The notes under the pieces were generated by a model. It saw only the letters and a program-made list of their open reading frames with translations. It was not told the DNA's origin and did no database searches. A DNA stretch of 64,000 nucleotides from Nocardia arizonensis (GTDB lineage: Bacteria > Actinomycetota > Actinomycetes > Mycobacteriales > Mycobacteriaceae), in contig NZ_LGYZ01000118.1 of the NCBI RefSeq assembly GCF_001310275.1, forward strand, positions 1 through 64,000, written 5' to 3'. The translations under genes were made by a program, and so were the position numbers. Numbering within the stretch: the first letter of the stretch is position 1; each line of letters opens with the position of its first letter. Positions 7,931 through 58,464 of the stretch are shown here, in pieces.

Positions 7931-8969
7931 GGCGGTCGGTGACCGGTCGCGCCTGGCAGCCGAGGATGTAGCCGTTCTCGATGTCGGCCGGATCGAGGAT
8001 CTCCGCGTTGGCCATCTCGACCTGGCCCTCGAGCACCGTGCAGGCGCAGGAGCCGCATTCGCCTTCCTGGCAGCTGTAGGGCACGTCGATGCCCTTCGCC
8101 AGCATGATGTCGACGAGGGTCTGGCTGCGCGGCCATGACAGCTCGTGCACCTCGCCGTCGAGTTCCACCTCGACGGTGGCGGCGTCGGCGGCCTCCTGTT
8201 CGCTGACCTCGACCGGCGCCTGATCCGCGAACGGGTCTCCGGCAAGGGAATTGAACACCTCGGCGTGGGTGCGCGCGCGCGGCACCTCGAGGCGGGCCAG
8301 CGCGTCGTGCACGCGGTCCATGAACGGCTTCGGGCCGCACATGTACGCGTGGTATTCGCGGTACGGTCCGACGAGGGCGGCCAGCGCGTCGGCGGTGGGC
8401 AGACCCTGGAGGGTTTCCAGCCAGTGGATCACGACCAGCCGCTGCGGATTCTTGGCCGCCAGTTCGGCCAGTTCGGCGGCGAAGATGACCGCATCGGGAT
8501 CGCGGTTGGCGTAGACGAGCACGATGCGCCCGTTGCCGCGGGCCAGCGCCGACTTGAGGATGGAGATGACGGGGGTGATGCCGCTGCCCGCGCCGAACAG
8601 CAGCAGGTCGTCGTCGAGATCCTTGGGCGTGAAGACGCCCGAGGGCGGCAGCACTTCGAGGCTGTCGCCCGCTTTGACGTTGTCGCACACCCAGTTCGAG
8701 CCGTAGCCGCCCGCGGTGCGCTTGACGGTCACCTTGGGTTTGTCGTCGGTGTGCGGCGAGCTGGCCAGCGAATAGCAGCGCGCGACCGACCCGGTGAGGT
8801 CGCTTGGGATGCGCAGGGTCAGGAATTGGCCCGGCTTGTACTCGAACCTGCTCTTGGATTCCTCGGGCACGTCGAAGACCAGCGAACAGGTGTCGGCCGT
8901 CTCGGCGATGACCGCGGACACCCGCAGTACGACCGAACGCGACCCGTGTGGAACCTCGACGGTAGTCAT
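7914..8969 (-). CDS. kshB: 3-ketosteroid 9-alpha-monooxygenase reductase component
   Basis: 351 residues, against about 358 in M. tuberculosis KshB (Rv3571). Order: an FAD domain with RCYSLASSP (flavin motif RxYSxxS), an NAD domain with GAGSGITPV and CGPKPFMD, and a C-terminal plant-type [2Fe-2S] ferredoxin domain with CQEGECGSCAC and a fourth Cys in LGCQARP. It carries electrons from NADH to the Rieske oxygenase KshA, which 9-alpha-hydroxylates 3-ketosteroids during cholesterol ring opening. ATG 8969 follows a GAGGGCGAG ribosome site. The longer frame from 9056 is rejected because it runs over the operator and into the upstream gene. A KstR box lies about 40 bases upstream. kshA is not in the window. 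Confidence 0.88.
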   Translation of the reverse strand: MTTVEVPHGSRSVVLRVSAVIAETADTCSLVFDVPEESKSRFEYKPGQFLTLRIPSDLTGSVARCYSLASSPHTDDKPKVTVKRTAGGYGSNWVCDNVKAGDSLEVLPPSGVFTPKDLDDDLLLFGAGSGITPVISILKSALARGNGRIVLVYANRDPDAVIFAAELAELAAKNPQRLVVIHWLETLQGLPTADALAALVGPYREYHAYMCGPKPFMDRVHDALARLEVPRARTHAEVFNSLAGDPFADQAPVEVSEQEAADAATVEVELDGEVHELSWPRSQTLVDIMLAKGIDVPYSCQEGECGSCACTVLEGQVEMANAEILDPADIENGYILGCQARPVTDRLKIQF

Positions 8970-9007
8970 CTCGCCCTCTCGTACGTTGGTCTGCGCGACC
9001 GGCAAAC

Positions 9008-9021
9008 TAGAACGTGTTTCA
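9008..9021. promoter_or_regulatory. KstR-type operator upstream of kshB
   Basis: TAGAACGTGTTTCA matches TnnAACnnGTTnnA, the published motif of KstR, the TetR-family repressor of cholesterol catabolism in mycobacteria and rhodococci. It lies in the 55-base gap between the TetR gene and the kshB ATG, as expected for a repressor site in the kshB promoter. The match is exact at every fixed position. Confidence 0.75.
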
Positions 9022-9024
9022 GTT

Positions 9025-9663
9025 TCATCGTACGTCCACGTCCGCCTGACGGACAAGCTGGGCTTCCAGACCGGCGATCAACACCTCCATGCCGAAGTCG
9101 TAGACATACTTGCCGCGCAGGTCGGAAATGTATTTCGCGGCCTTTGCCACGACCTCGGGCAGTGCGACGTCCGAGAGCGTCGTGGACTCGCGCGGATTCA
9201 CCCGGCGCCGCCCGAACAGATAGGTGTGGATGGTCGCGTAGGCGGCCAGCACATTGCGTTCGGTGAATCCGGCCTCGAACAGGATCTCCATGATCGCGGT
9301 GATCAGATCGAGCTGTTTGCCCAGCATCTGCTCGATCAGGATGTCGCCGAGGCCGGGATGTTTGCGCAGTTTCTCATCGATCTGATCGACGAGATCGCGC
9401 AGCCGCCGCTGCCACGGACCCGATTCCCGGGGCGGCGTGCGCACCCCCGTCAACGCCGCGGTCGCGACCAGATCGAGCAATTCCCGTTTGTCCGCGACGT
9501 AGTAGTACGGTGCCATCGGAGAGACGCCGAGTTCGCGGGAGAGCCGTCGCATGGATAGCTTCTCCACGCCGTCCTCGCGGACCACGCGCAGCGCGGCCTC
9601 GACGATCTCGGACTCCGACAGCGTATTGCCGCCCCCGCTCGCCTGCATTCGTCCGACTCCCAT
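9025..9663 (-). CDS. TetR/AcrR-family transcriptional regulator
   Basis: 212 residues. An N-terminal TetR helix-turn-helix (~15-65) is clear: EAALRVVREDGVEKLSMRRL, then SRELGVSPMAPYYYVADKRE. The C-terminal ligand domain is all-helical and not diagnostic. ATG 9663 is preceded by GAGGTG at good spacing. It reads toward kshB, but the 55-base gap with its own operator suggests kshB has a separate promoter. The gene is divergent from the mftF-mftG unit, so it could control that unit. It does not resemble the mycobacterial MftR in sequence. KstR itself is also unlikely, since KstR binding here would be expected from a protein encoded elsewhere. Confidence 0.8.
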   Translation of the reverse strand: MGVGRMQASGGGNTLSESEIVEAALRVVREDGVEKLSMRRLSRELGVSPMAPYYYVADKRELLDLVATAALTGVRTPPRESGPWQRRLRDLVDQIDEKLRKHPGLGDILIEQMLGKQLDLITAIMEILFEAGFTERNVLAAYATIHTYLFGRRRVNPRESTTLSDVALPEVVAKAAKYISDLRGKYVYDFGMEVLIAGLEAQLVRQADVDVR

Positions 9664-10059
9664 GCCACCTCTACCACCGCCGGCGGGGATGCCGGCACGT
9701 TCTGTTCAGCTGTGCTCCACCGGGAAGTCTAGAGTGCGGCGGCGTCGGCCGGTTCCGCCCCGGCGGACTCGGTGCGCGACGCGCGCGCCACGCCACCGAG
9801 GCGCGCGCTTGCGCAACGGCTCCGGGGTGAGATGATCGTCGGCGCGCCGGAGCGCATGCCCGGCGCCGCGGGTACTGCGCCCGCGGTGGCGCAGTCCGTC
9901 CGGCCCCGACGCGGGGGTGGTCCCGCGGTCGGGCGGTGCTGTGCCCGTTCCACCCGATGCCGCCTCGGTTGCTCGCAATAAGCCGACAATCGAAAACGTA
10001 TCCGCCGTCGCGGGCGGAACCGAAATTTGCCTGTCCGTTGCCGAGGGAGGGATTACCAC
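9664..10059. other. Gene-free stretch between TetR and the mftF unit, with two hairpins
   Basis: No coding frame is convincing on either strand. Two inverted repeats stand out. At 9781-9808, GCGCGCGCC pairs with GGCGCGCGC across a 10-base loop. At 9874-9895, ACTGCGCC pairs with GGCGCAGT across 6 bases. From about 9970 the sequence becomes less GC-rich (AATAAGCCGACAATCGAAAA), which is the likely promoter zone for the rightward operon. Confidence 0.5.
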
Positions 10060-10203
10060 GTGTCGCAGCCCGGTCGCACACGAATTCCGGGGGATGGGGC
10101 CGACTTCGGCGCGATGTTCCGCGCGGAGGTCGTCGCGGACTTCCGCGCGGAATTCCGTCCTTTTTTCCGTACCGATGATGCCCGCGCTGGAATCGCCACC
10201 TAA
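10060..10203 (+). CDS. 47-residue small protein preceding mftF
   Basis: GTG 10060 sits eight bases after a strong GGGAGGG ribosome site. The frame ends in TAA at 10201-10203, one base before the mftF ATG. The product opens VSQPGRTRIPGDGADF and then carries a repetitive charged/aromatic stretch, FRAEVVADFRAEFRPFFR. There is no signal peptide or membrane helix. It is not the mycofactocin precursor MftA, which ends in a conserved IDGxCGVY-like tail that is absent here. The spacing implies translational coupling to mftF. I recognise no family. Alternatively it is only a leader ORF that sets mftF expression. Confidence 0.5.
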   Translation: MSQPGRTRIPGDGADFGAMFRAEVVADFRAEFRPFFRTDDARAGIAT

Positions 10204-10204
10204 C

Positions 10205-11617
10205 ATGCCAGGAATGCGCCATGATCGCCTGCCCGACGGATTCGGGGTGCGGATCGATCCCCGGGTGCGCGCATATTCCGGGGGACGCATCCTGATCGGC
10301 GGCTCACCCGCTCGGTTGCTGCGACTTGCCCCAGAGGCCGCCGAGATGATCGGCGACGGGTATCTCGAGGTCACCGGCCCCAAGTCGGCGGTCGTTGCCA
10401 GACGGCTGCTCGACTCCGGCGTCGGCAATCCGCGGCCCCGGCTGTTGCCCTCCCCGGAGGATGTGACCGTCATCGTGCCGCTGCACAACAATCCCGACGG
10501 CCTGGCCCGGCTGCTCGCGGTCCTGCGCGGCCAGAACGTGATCGTCGTCGACGACGGCTCCGACCAGCCGGTGCGTATCACGGACAACCGGGGCAGCCGC
10601 TGCCGGGTGACGGTGCTGCGCCACGAGCGCAAACAGGGTCCGGCCGCGGCGCGCAACGCGGGGCTGCGAGCGGCGACAACCGAATTCGTCGCCTTCCTCG
10701 ACTCCGACGTGGTGCCGCGCAGCGGGTGGCTCGAGGTCATGCTCGGCCATTTCAGCGATCCCGAGGTGGCGCTGGTCGCGCCGCGCATCGTGGCGCTCGA
10801 TCCCGAATCGAACGCGCTGGCCCGCTACGAGCACACCCGTTCCTCGCTGGATCTTGGCCGCCGCGAATCGGCGGTGCATTCGCGCGGGATGGTCTCCTAC
10901 GTGCCGAGCGCCGCGCTGCTGGTGCGTCGGGAGGCGCTGCTCACCGAGGGCGGATTCGACGAATCCATGCACGTGGCCGAGGATGTCGACCTGTGCTGGC
11001 GACTCGAGCAAGCGGGCTGGCGGTTGCGCTACGAACCGGCCGCGCACGTCGCGCACGACCACCGCATCTCCTTTCGGGCCTGGTTCGACCGAAAGCTGTT
11101 CTACGGCACCGGGGCCGCGCCGCTGGGCGAACGCCACGACGCGAGCATGGTCTCGCCGCTGTCGGTGCCGTCCTGGACGCTGCTGGCCGCCTTCCTGTTC
11201 GCCACGCTGTCGAAATGGGGTGTGCTCGGCGGTCTGATAACCCTCGCCACGGCGCTGGTCCGGCTGCGGCGCGTCTTCACCGAATTGGACAACCCGACCA
11301 GGATCGCCGCCATCTATCTGGCCCGCGGCTTCTTCGCCGGACTGTGGCGGCTGGCATCGGCGATGTGTAGGCACTACTGGCCTGTGACATTGCTGGCGAT
11401 GGCCTGTTCGCGCCGTATCCGGCGCATCGCGGTCACGATGGCGGTGGCCGACGGTCTGGCCGACTGGTTCACCCACCGCGACGCGGGCGGCCTCGATCCG
11501 TTCCGCTATATCGCCTACAAGCGGCTCGACGACATCGCCTACGGCACCGGCCTGTGGCTCGGCGCGTTCCGGGCGCGCAGCCTGGAGGCGCTCAAGCCCA
11601 CCGTGCCGACGCGCTGA
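10205..11617 (+). CDS. mftF: Mycofactocin glycosyltransferase MftF
   Basis: 470 residues, matching the length of M. tuberculosis Rv0696, whose sequence it parallels along its whole length. An N-terminal ~85-residue head opens LPDGFGVRIDPRVR with GGSPARLLRLAP. A GT2 catalytic domain follows with VIVVDDGSDQP, FLDSDVVPRSGW (DxD), and EDVDLCWRLEQAGWRLRYEP. The C-terminal membrane-associated part includes CRHYWPVTLLA and ends DDIAYGTGLWLGAFR. MftF adds beta-1,4-linked glucose units to premycofactocin, making the oligoglycosylated redox cofactor used by dedicated dehydrogenases. ATG 10205 agrees with the known N-terminus and is coupled to the 47-codon ORF. mftG follows after nine bases. The longer frame from 9917 has no support. 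Confidence 0.93.
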   Translation: MPGMRHDRLPDGFGVRIDPRVRAYSGGRILIGGSPARLLRLAPEAAEMIGDGYLEVTGPKSAVVARRLLDSGVGNPRPRLLPSPEDVTVIVPLHNNPDGLARLLAVLRGQNVIVVDDGSDQPVRITDNRGSRCRVTVLRHERKQGPAAARNAGLRAATTEFVAFLDSDVVPRSGWLEVMLGHFSDPEVALVAPRIVALDPESNALARYEHTRSSLDLGRRESAVHSRGMVSYVPSAALLVRREALLTEGGFDESMHVAEDVDLCWRLEQAGWRLRYEPAAHVAHDHRISFRAWFDRKLFYGTGAAPLGERHDASMVSPLSVPSWTLLAAFLFATLSKWGVLGGLITLATALVRLRRVFTELDNPTRIAAIYLARGFFAGLWRLASAMCRHYWPVTLLAMACSRRIRRIAVTMAVADGLADWFTHRDAGGLDPFRYIAYKRLDDIAYGTGLWLGAFRARSLEALKPTVPTR

Positions 11618-11626
11618 GCGCGCGGG

Positions 11627-13102
11627 ATGGTTCCGCTCGTGGTCGATACGCTGATCGTCGGCGCGGGGACCGCGGGTTGTCTGCTCGCGGCCCGGTTGAG
11701 CGCGGTGCCTGGGTATCGGGTGCTGGTGCTGGAGGCGGGGCCGGTGTGGCCGGATCTCGCCGCGGCGCCGCCAGCGGTGCGCCGGGCCGACCGCATGCCG
11801 ATCGGACCCGAATCGCCGTGGGTGTGGCGGTATCGGACCGGGTTGACCGACGGGCCGGACGCGGTCGAGGCGGAATTGGTGCGCGGGCGGCTGCTCGGCG
11901 GATCGGCCGCGGTCAACGGCGGATATTTCGTGCGCGCTACGGCCGCGGACTTCGCGGCGTGGACGACCGAACTCGGCGGGTGCGGACAATGGGCGCTGGA
12001 CACCGTATTACCGGCGTACCGGCAAATCGAGCGCGATCACGATTTCGGCGCGGCTCCCGGACACGGACTCAACGGTCCGATTCCGGTGCGCCGGACGGCG
12101 AATCCGGCTCCGGTCAGCATCGAATTCGCGGCGGTCGCGGCGGCGGCCGGTTTCCCCGAAATCCCTGACCTCAACGCATTGCCGGATACGGTGCCCGACA
12201 CCGGCTTCGGTCCGGTGCCGTGCAATGTCGCGGACGGTATGCGCGGCGATACCGCCTCGGCCTGTCTGCTGCCGGTCGCGGCGCGGCCGAATCTGACCGT
12301 CGCGGGCGGAAAGACGGTGATCCGCATCGTATTCCGGGGCACCCGCGCGGTCGGCGTGGAGTACCAGGGCGGCACGATCGCGGCCGATCGCGTCGTGCTG
12401 TGCGCGGGTGCGGTGGAATCGGCCGCGCTGCTGCTGCGGTCTGGTATCGGCGATCCCGCGCGGCTGCGCGAACTCGGTATCGAGGTGGTGGCTCCGGCGC
12501 CGGTCGGCGCGTGGTTCAGCGACCATCCCGAAGCCGGGGTGGAATACCGGCTGCCGGGCGCCGCGCGCGCGGGCGTGCCGGTGGAGTACGCGCTGACCGT
12601 CGGTGATGTCGAGATTCGTCCGTACACGTTCGGCTTCGGGGCCGATCCGCATCTGTTGCGGGTCGGGGTCGCCCTCATGCGCCCGCGGTCGGTGGGCGAG
12701 TTGCGGCTGCGGTCGGCCGATCCGGCGGTCGCGCCCGCCCTCGCGCACCGGTATCTGGCCGACCCGCGGGATCGGGAGGCGCTGCGCGCGGGGGTGGCGG
12801 TGGCCGCGGATCTGGTGGCCGCGATGCCGGGTGCGCGGCTGTCGCCCGCCTGGCGCGGGCCCGTCGATTCGGCCTTGCTGCGTGCGAATCTCGGTACGTC
12901 GCAACACTTGTCGGGCACCTGCCGAATGGGCCGCGCCGGCGACGAACGGGCGGTGGTCGACCAGTGGTGCGGTGTGCACGGTGTGCGGGGGCTGTCGGTG
13001 GTTGATCTGTCGGTGGTGCCGGTACCGCTGGGCCGTGGGCCTGCGGCGACTGTCATGATGGTCGCGCAGCACGTTGCGAACCACTTCGCGTCCCATATGT
13101 GA
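11627..13102 (+). CDS. mftG: Mycofactocin-associated GMC oxidoreductase MftG
   Basis: 491 residues of the glucose-methanol-choline flavoprotein family. The ADP-binding motif is TLIVGAGTAGCLLAARLS near residue 8, followed by LVLEAGP. The FAD-contacting RGRLLGGSAAVNGG lies near 88, and the catalytic His427 is in GTSQHLSGTCRMG, the active-site signature. Its place directly after mftF matches mycobacteria, where mftG (Rv0697) follows mftF (Rv0696). MftG is reported to help reoxidise reduced mycofactocinol and pass electrons to respiration. Cofactor biosynthesis genes mftA-E are absent around it, so the cofactor must be made from another locus. Confidence 0.9.
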   Translation: MVPLVVDTLIVGAGTAGCLLAARLSAVPGYRVLVLEAGPVWPDLAAAPPAVRRADRMPIGPESPWVWRYRTGLTDGPDAVEAELVRGRLLGGSAAVNGGYFVRATAADFAAWTTELGGCGQWALDTVLPAYRQIERDHDFGAAPGHGLNGPIPVRRTANPAPVSIEFAAVAAAAGFPEIPDLNALPDTVPDTGFGPVPCNVADGMRGDTASACLLPVAARPNLTVAGGKTVIRIVFRGTRAVGVEYQGGTIAADRVVLCAGAVESAALLLRSGIGDPARLRELGIEVVAPAPVGAWFSDHPEAGVEYRLPGAARAGVPVEYALTVGDVEIRPYTFGFGADPHLLRVGVALMRPRSVGELRLRSADPAVAPALAHRYLADPRDREALRAGVAVAADLVAAMPGARLSPAWRGPVDSALLRANLGTSQHLSGTCRMGRAGDERAVVDQWCGVHGVRGLSVVDLSVVPVPLGRGPAATVMMVAQHVANHFASHM

Positions 13103-13112
13103 AAGATGATTG

Positions 13113-13148
13113 GGTCACATTTCACGACGAAGTGAATCGGGTGTGACC
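13113..13148. promoter_or_regulatory. Nested inverted repeat upstream of the GAF regulator
   Basis: Outer arms GGTCACA (13113-13119) and TGTGACC (13142-13148) enclose inner arms TTCAC and GTGAA. It begins 11 bases after mftG and lies about 75 bases before the regulator start. The same outer arms recur in the NRPS leader at 14773-14789. It may be an operator, or partly a terminator for mftG. Confidence 0.5.
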
Positions 13149-13222
13149 TGGCGGACAAACCGCACTATCCGACCTTGCCCGCTAAATCGCGCCGGTACAG
13201 TTTGGGGCGGAAAGAAAGGCAA

Positions 13223-14605
13223 ATGGTCAGCAATCTTGCGGGTGGGCGGCCCCCACGGCGAAGCGGCAATCGATCGACGGTGGAACCGGGGACTCAACTC
13301 GGCGCCCTCGAAGCTTATGCCGCGCAGGCGCACGGATACCTTAGCGCGGGCGGTGAACAACTGTCGCAGCTGGCCGGTTTGCTGCGCCCGCTGGTACTCG
13401 AATCGTGGTTGCGCAGCATTCGCGGCGGCATCGACCCGATGGAAGTGCTGAGCGAACGCGGACTGCGTGGCGTCGACCTCCAGCGCTACCGCGACGCGCA
13501 CCCGATCGCCGCCCTGATGCCGCTGATCGACAAGCTGCTCGTACAGGACACGGCCAGATCCGGCCTGATCGTCGTGGTAGCCGATCAGTTCGGGCGCGTG
13601 CTGTCGGTGCACGGCAACGCCGAACAGGTGGCCGCGGCCGCCGAGATCGGCCTGCGCGCGGGCGACGACCTCAGTGAGCGCCGCGTCGGCACCAACGCCG
13701 TCGGCCTCGTGGTGCGCACCGGACGGGCCACCTGGATACACGGACCCGAACATTTCCTGCACCGGATGCACCAGATCACCGGTGCCGCCGCGCCCGTGCA
13801 CGATACGGACGGGCGGCTGGTCGGCGTGCTCATGATCGCGGGCGGGGTGCGGGTCGCCAAGCCGGAGATCCTGGCGCTGGTGAAGGCGGCGGCCACGGCC
13901 GCGGAGATGGATCTCGTGCTCAGCGCCATGCGGGCGCAGCAGCACGGCGGGCCGCGCAACGGGCACCGGGAGCCGTCCGCGGTCGAACCGGGCGACCTCG
14001 CCCTCGACGTGCTCGGGCTGGGGCAGCCGCAGGTGACCATCTCCGGCGAGCGGGCGCCGCTGTCGCAGCGGCACGCGGAGATCCTGTTGTTGCTCGCCGA
14101 ACATCCCGAGGGCCTCGGCGCGGACCATCTCGCGCTGCTGCTCGATGACACGGATCTGGACAACGGCACCATTCGCGCGGCGATGTCGCGGTTGCGCGCG
14201 GTGGTGGGGCCGGGGGCGGTGGCGTCGCGGCCCTACCGTCTGCGGGTGCATGTCGCAACCGATGTCGAGGCATTGCGATCCGCGCTCGATTCCGGTGATG
14301 TCGAATATGCATTGCGGTTGTACGCCGGTCCGGTCCTGCCTCGGTCGACCGCTCCCGGGATTATCGACATCCGCGACGAGCTGCGGGTGCGGCTGCGCGC
14401 CGCGGTGCTGGCCTCCGGCGATCCGGGGGTGCTGCGCCGGTGGACCGCGTGTCAGGAGGGGCGCGACGACGCCGCCGCGTGGGCGGCGTACCGCGCGACC
14501 GTAGATCGCGATTCGCCCCTGTATGCCCAGATCGAAGCCAAGATCCGCGTGCTCGATCGGCGATTGGGCGCCGATGCAACGCGAATGCAACGTTCCGGCT
14601 CATAG
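13223..14605 (+). CDS. GAF-domain regulator with C-terminal winged helix
   Basis: 460 residues. Residues ~50-250 match the sensory half of AcoR/DhaR-type activators: LESWLRSIRGGIDP, then a GAF domain with SERRVGTNAVG, GPEHFL and AAAPVHDTDGRLVGVL. In place of a sigma-54 ATPase there is an OmpR/SARP-like winged helix (~290-360; LSQRHAEILLLLAEHPEGL, then TIRAAMSRLRAVVG) and a helical tail (~365-450). Such proteins are presumed to sense small molecules and activate neighbouring genes. It is the last gene before the NRPS operon and reads toward it, so it is the best candidate for a pathway regulator. A link to mftF-mftG is the alternative. ATG 13223 follows GAAAGG; the upstream TTG frame is weaker. 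Confidence 0.8.
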   Translation: MVSNLAGGRPPRRSGNRSTVEPGTQLGALEAYAAQAHGYLSAGGEQLSQLAGLLRPLVLESWLRSIRGGIDPMEVLSERGLRGVDLQRYRDAHPIAALMPLIDKLLVQDTARSGLIVVVADQFGRVLSVHGNAEQVAAAAEIGLRAGDDLSERRVGTNAVGLVVRTGRATWIHGPEHFLHRMHQITGAAAPVHDTDGRLVGVLMIAGGVRVAKPEILALVKAAATAAEMDLVLSAMRAQQHGGPRNGHREPSAVEPGDLALDVLGLGQPQVTISGERAPLSQRHAEILLLLAEHPEGLGADHLALLLDDTDLDNGTIRAAMSRLRAVVGPGAVASRPYRLRVHVATDVEALRSALDSGDVEYALRLYAGPVLPRSTAPGIIDIRDELRVRLRAAVLASGDPGVLRRWTACQEGRDDAAAWAAYRATVDRDSPLYAQIEAKIRVLDRRLGADATRMQRSGS

Positions 14606-14723
14606 TCTGCACGTCCAGAGTGTTATAGCTCACATAGGTGGCCTTGATGTGGTCGCGGACACAGGCATGTCCTCGGGCCGTCGCCGCCCGATCACCTTGT
14701 ACGGGCGTCCAGAAGTTTTTAGT

Positions 14724-14745
14724 GGAACTTGTTCCTTTTTATAAC
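14724..14745 (+). promoter_or_regulatory. Probable NRPS promoter with overlapping palindrome
   Basis: TATAAC at 14740-14745 is a fair -10 box in the only T-rich tract of the region. Just upstream, GGAAC-TT-GTTCC (14724-14735) is a perfect inverted repeat between the expected -10 and -35 positions, a common place for an operator. No convincing -35 hexamer is visible, which would fit an activator-dependent promoter. Confidence 0.45.
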
Positions 14746-14772
14746 TTTTGGGCTTAGTGTTCGCACTGCACG

Positions 14773-14789
14773 GGTCACATCCGTGTGAC
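14773..14789. promoter_or_regulatory. Inverted repeat shared with the GAF regulator's own upstream region
   Basis: GGTCACA, four bases (TCCG), then TGTGAC. The arms are those of the element at 13113-13148 in front of the GAF regulator gene, with tighter spacing. It lies about 30 bases past the proposed -10 box, so binding could block or pause transcription of the NRPS operon. Confidence 0.5.
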
Positions 14790-15090
14790 GTACGAAACAC
14801 AGCCGCAGCGCAGGACCGGCGTGGCGGCAGCGGAGTTGGAGGAAAGATCAAGGGCTAGACGCATCCGTCGGCGGCCGCAGCTCGCCGCGGGGGTGACCAC
14901 GACGGTCACCGAACTCGTATCTCACAAATCTGTTGGATCCCGCGCCGGAGACGTGCTCACGTCCCGCGCATTCGCCGAATCACCCGTGGTGGCCATCCCG
15001 CCCCGTGTCGGTCGCACCGACCGGAGGCGCTATTCGCGCTGCCCGAAAAGTGTTCGGCCGGCTGTTGTTTCACCGATCGAGGAGGCTCTG

Positions 15091-58067
<42,977 letters not shown>

Positions 58068-58095
58068 GCGCACCGACAACCGAGGAAGGTTCACC

Positions 58096-58317
58096 ATGCA
58101 CAATCCGTTCGACGACGACACCGCCCAGTTCTACGTGCTCGTCAACGAGGAGGGCGAACACTCGATGTGGCCCGTCTTCGCCAGCGTGCCGACCGGCTGG
58201 CACATCGCCTACGGCCCGGCGGGCCGTGCGGCCGGACTGGCCTATGTCGAGGCGCACTGGCTCGACATGCGCCCGGCCTCGCTCATCGCGGCCATGGAGA
58301 CCGAGTCCTCGCGCTGA
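58096..58317 (+). CDS. MbtH-family NRPS helper protein
   Basis: 73 residues with the family signature: NEEGEHSMWPVFASVPTGW, then GLAYVEAHWLDMRPASL, including the conserved tryptophans at 25, 35 and 55. MbtH proteins bind adenylation domains and are often needed for their solubility and activity. ATG 58096 follows GAGGAAGG and comes 28 bases after the NRPS 2 stop, so it is the last gene of the operon and presumably serves all 13 A domains. Confidence 0.95.
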   Translation: MHNPFDDDTAQFYVLVNEEGEHSMWPVFASVPTGWHIAYGPAGRAAGLAYVEAHWLDMRPASLIAAMETESSR

Positions 58318-58353
58318 GGACCGGGTCCTGTCACGACCGGACCCGCTGAATAC

Positions 58354-58396
58354 GCGGGGCGCACCGGGTCATCCCACGCCGACCGGTGCGCCCCGC
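58354..58396. terminator. Strong hairpin closing the NRPS operon
   Basis: GCGGGGCGCACCGG (58354-58367) and its exact complement CCGGTGCGCCCCGC (58383-58396) flank a 15-base loop. It lies between convergent genes, so it may stop transcription from both sides. No T-run follows, as is usual for actinobacterial terminators. Confidence 0.7.
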
Positions 58397-58464
58397 CCCC
58401 TCACCCCGCCCGCGTGCGCACGCCCGGTCCTACCCCTCGGTGGCCGTCCGGGCCGGGCGTGCGA

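Larger units (their letters stand above)
14606..15090 (+). other. NRPS promoter region and long 5' leader
   Basis: No separate gene is seen. Bases 14700-14760 are strikingly AT-rich for this genome and hold the probable promoter. From 14785 to the chosen NRPS start there are 102 in-frame codons without a stop, encoding an Arg-rich sequence unlike any C domain. If transcription starts near 14752, the untranslated leader would be about 340 bases, long enough for attenuation or other RNA-level control. Confidence 0.55.

Noticed and set aside
9025..9663. TetR gene as the mycofactocin regulator MftR
   Set aside because: It is divergent from the mftF unit like MftR from mftA, but its sequence does not resemble the mycobacterial MftR I know. 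The name is withheld.
9664..10204. A hidden mftA precursor gene upstream of mftF
   Set aside because: No frame ends in the IDGxCGVY-like tail, and no radical-SAM or other mft gene is present.
14785..15090. GTG 14785 as the NRPS 1 start
   Set aside because: There is no ribosome site, the codon lies inside an inverted repeat, and the extra 102 residues are Arg-rich and unlike a C domain. GTG 15091 has GGAGG at the right distance.
14606..15090. Iron-box (IdeR/DmdR type) operator for a siderophore-like NRPS
   Set aside because: No TTAGGTTAGGCTAACCTAA-like palindrome was found, so iron control is not claimed despite the DhbF-like starter domain.
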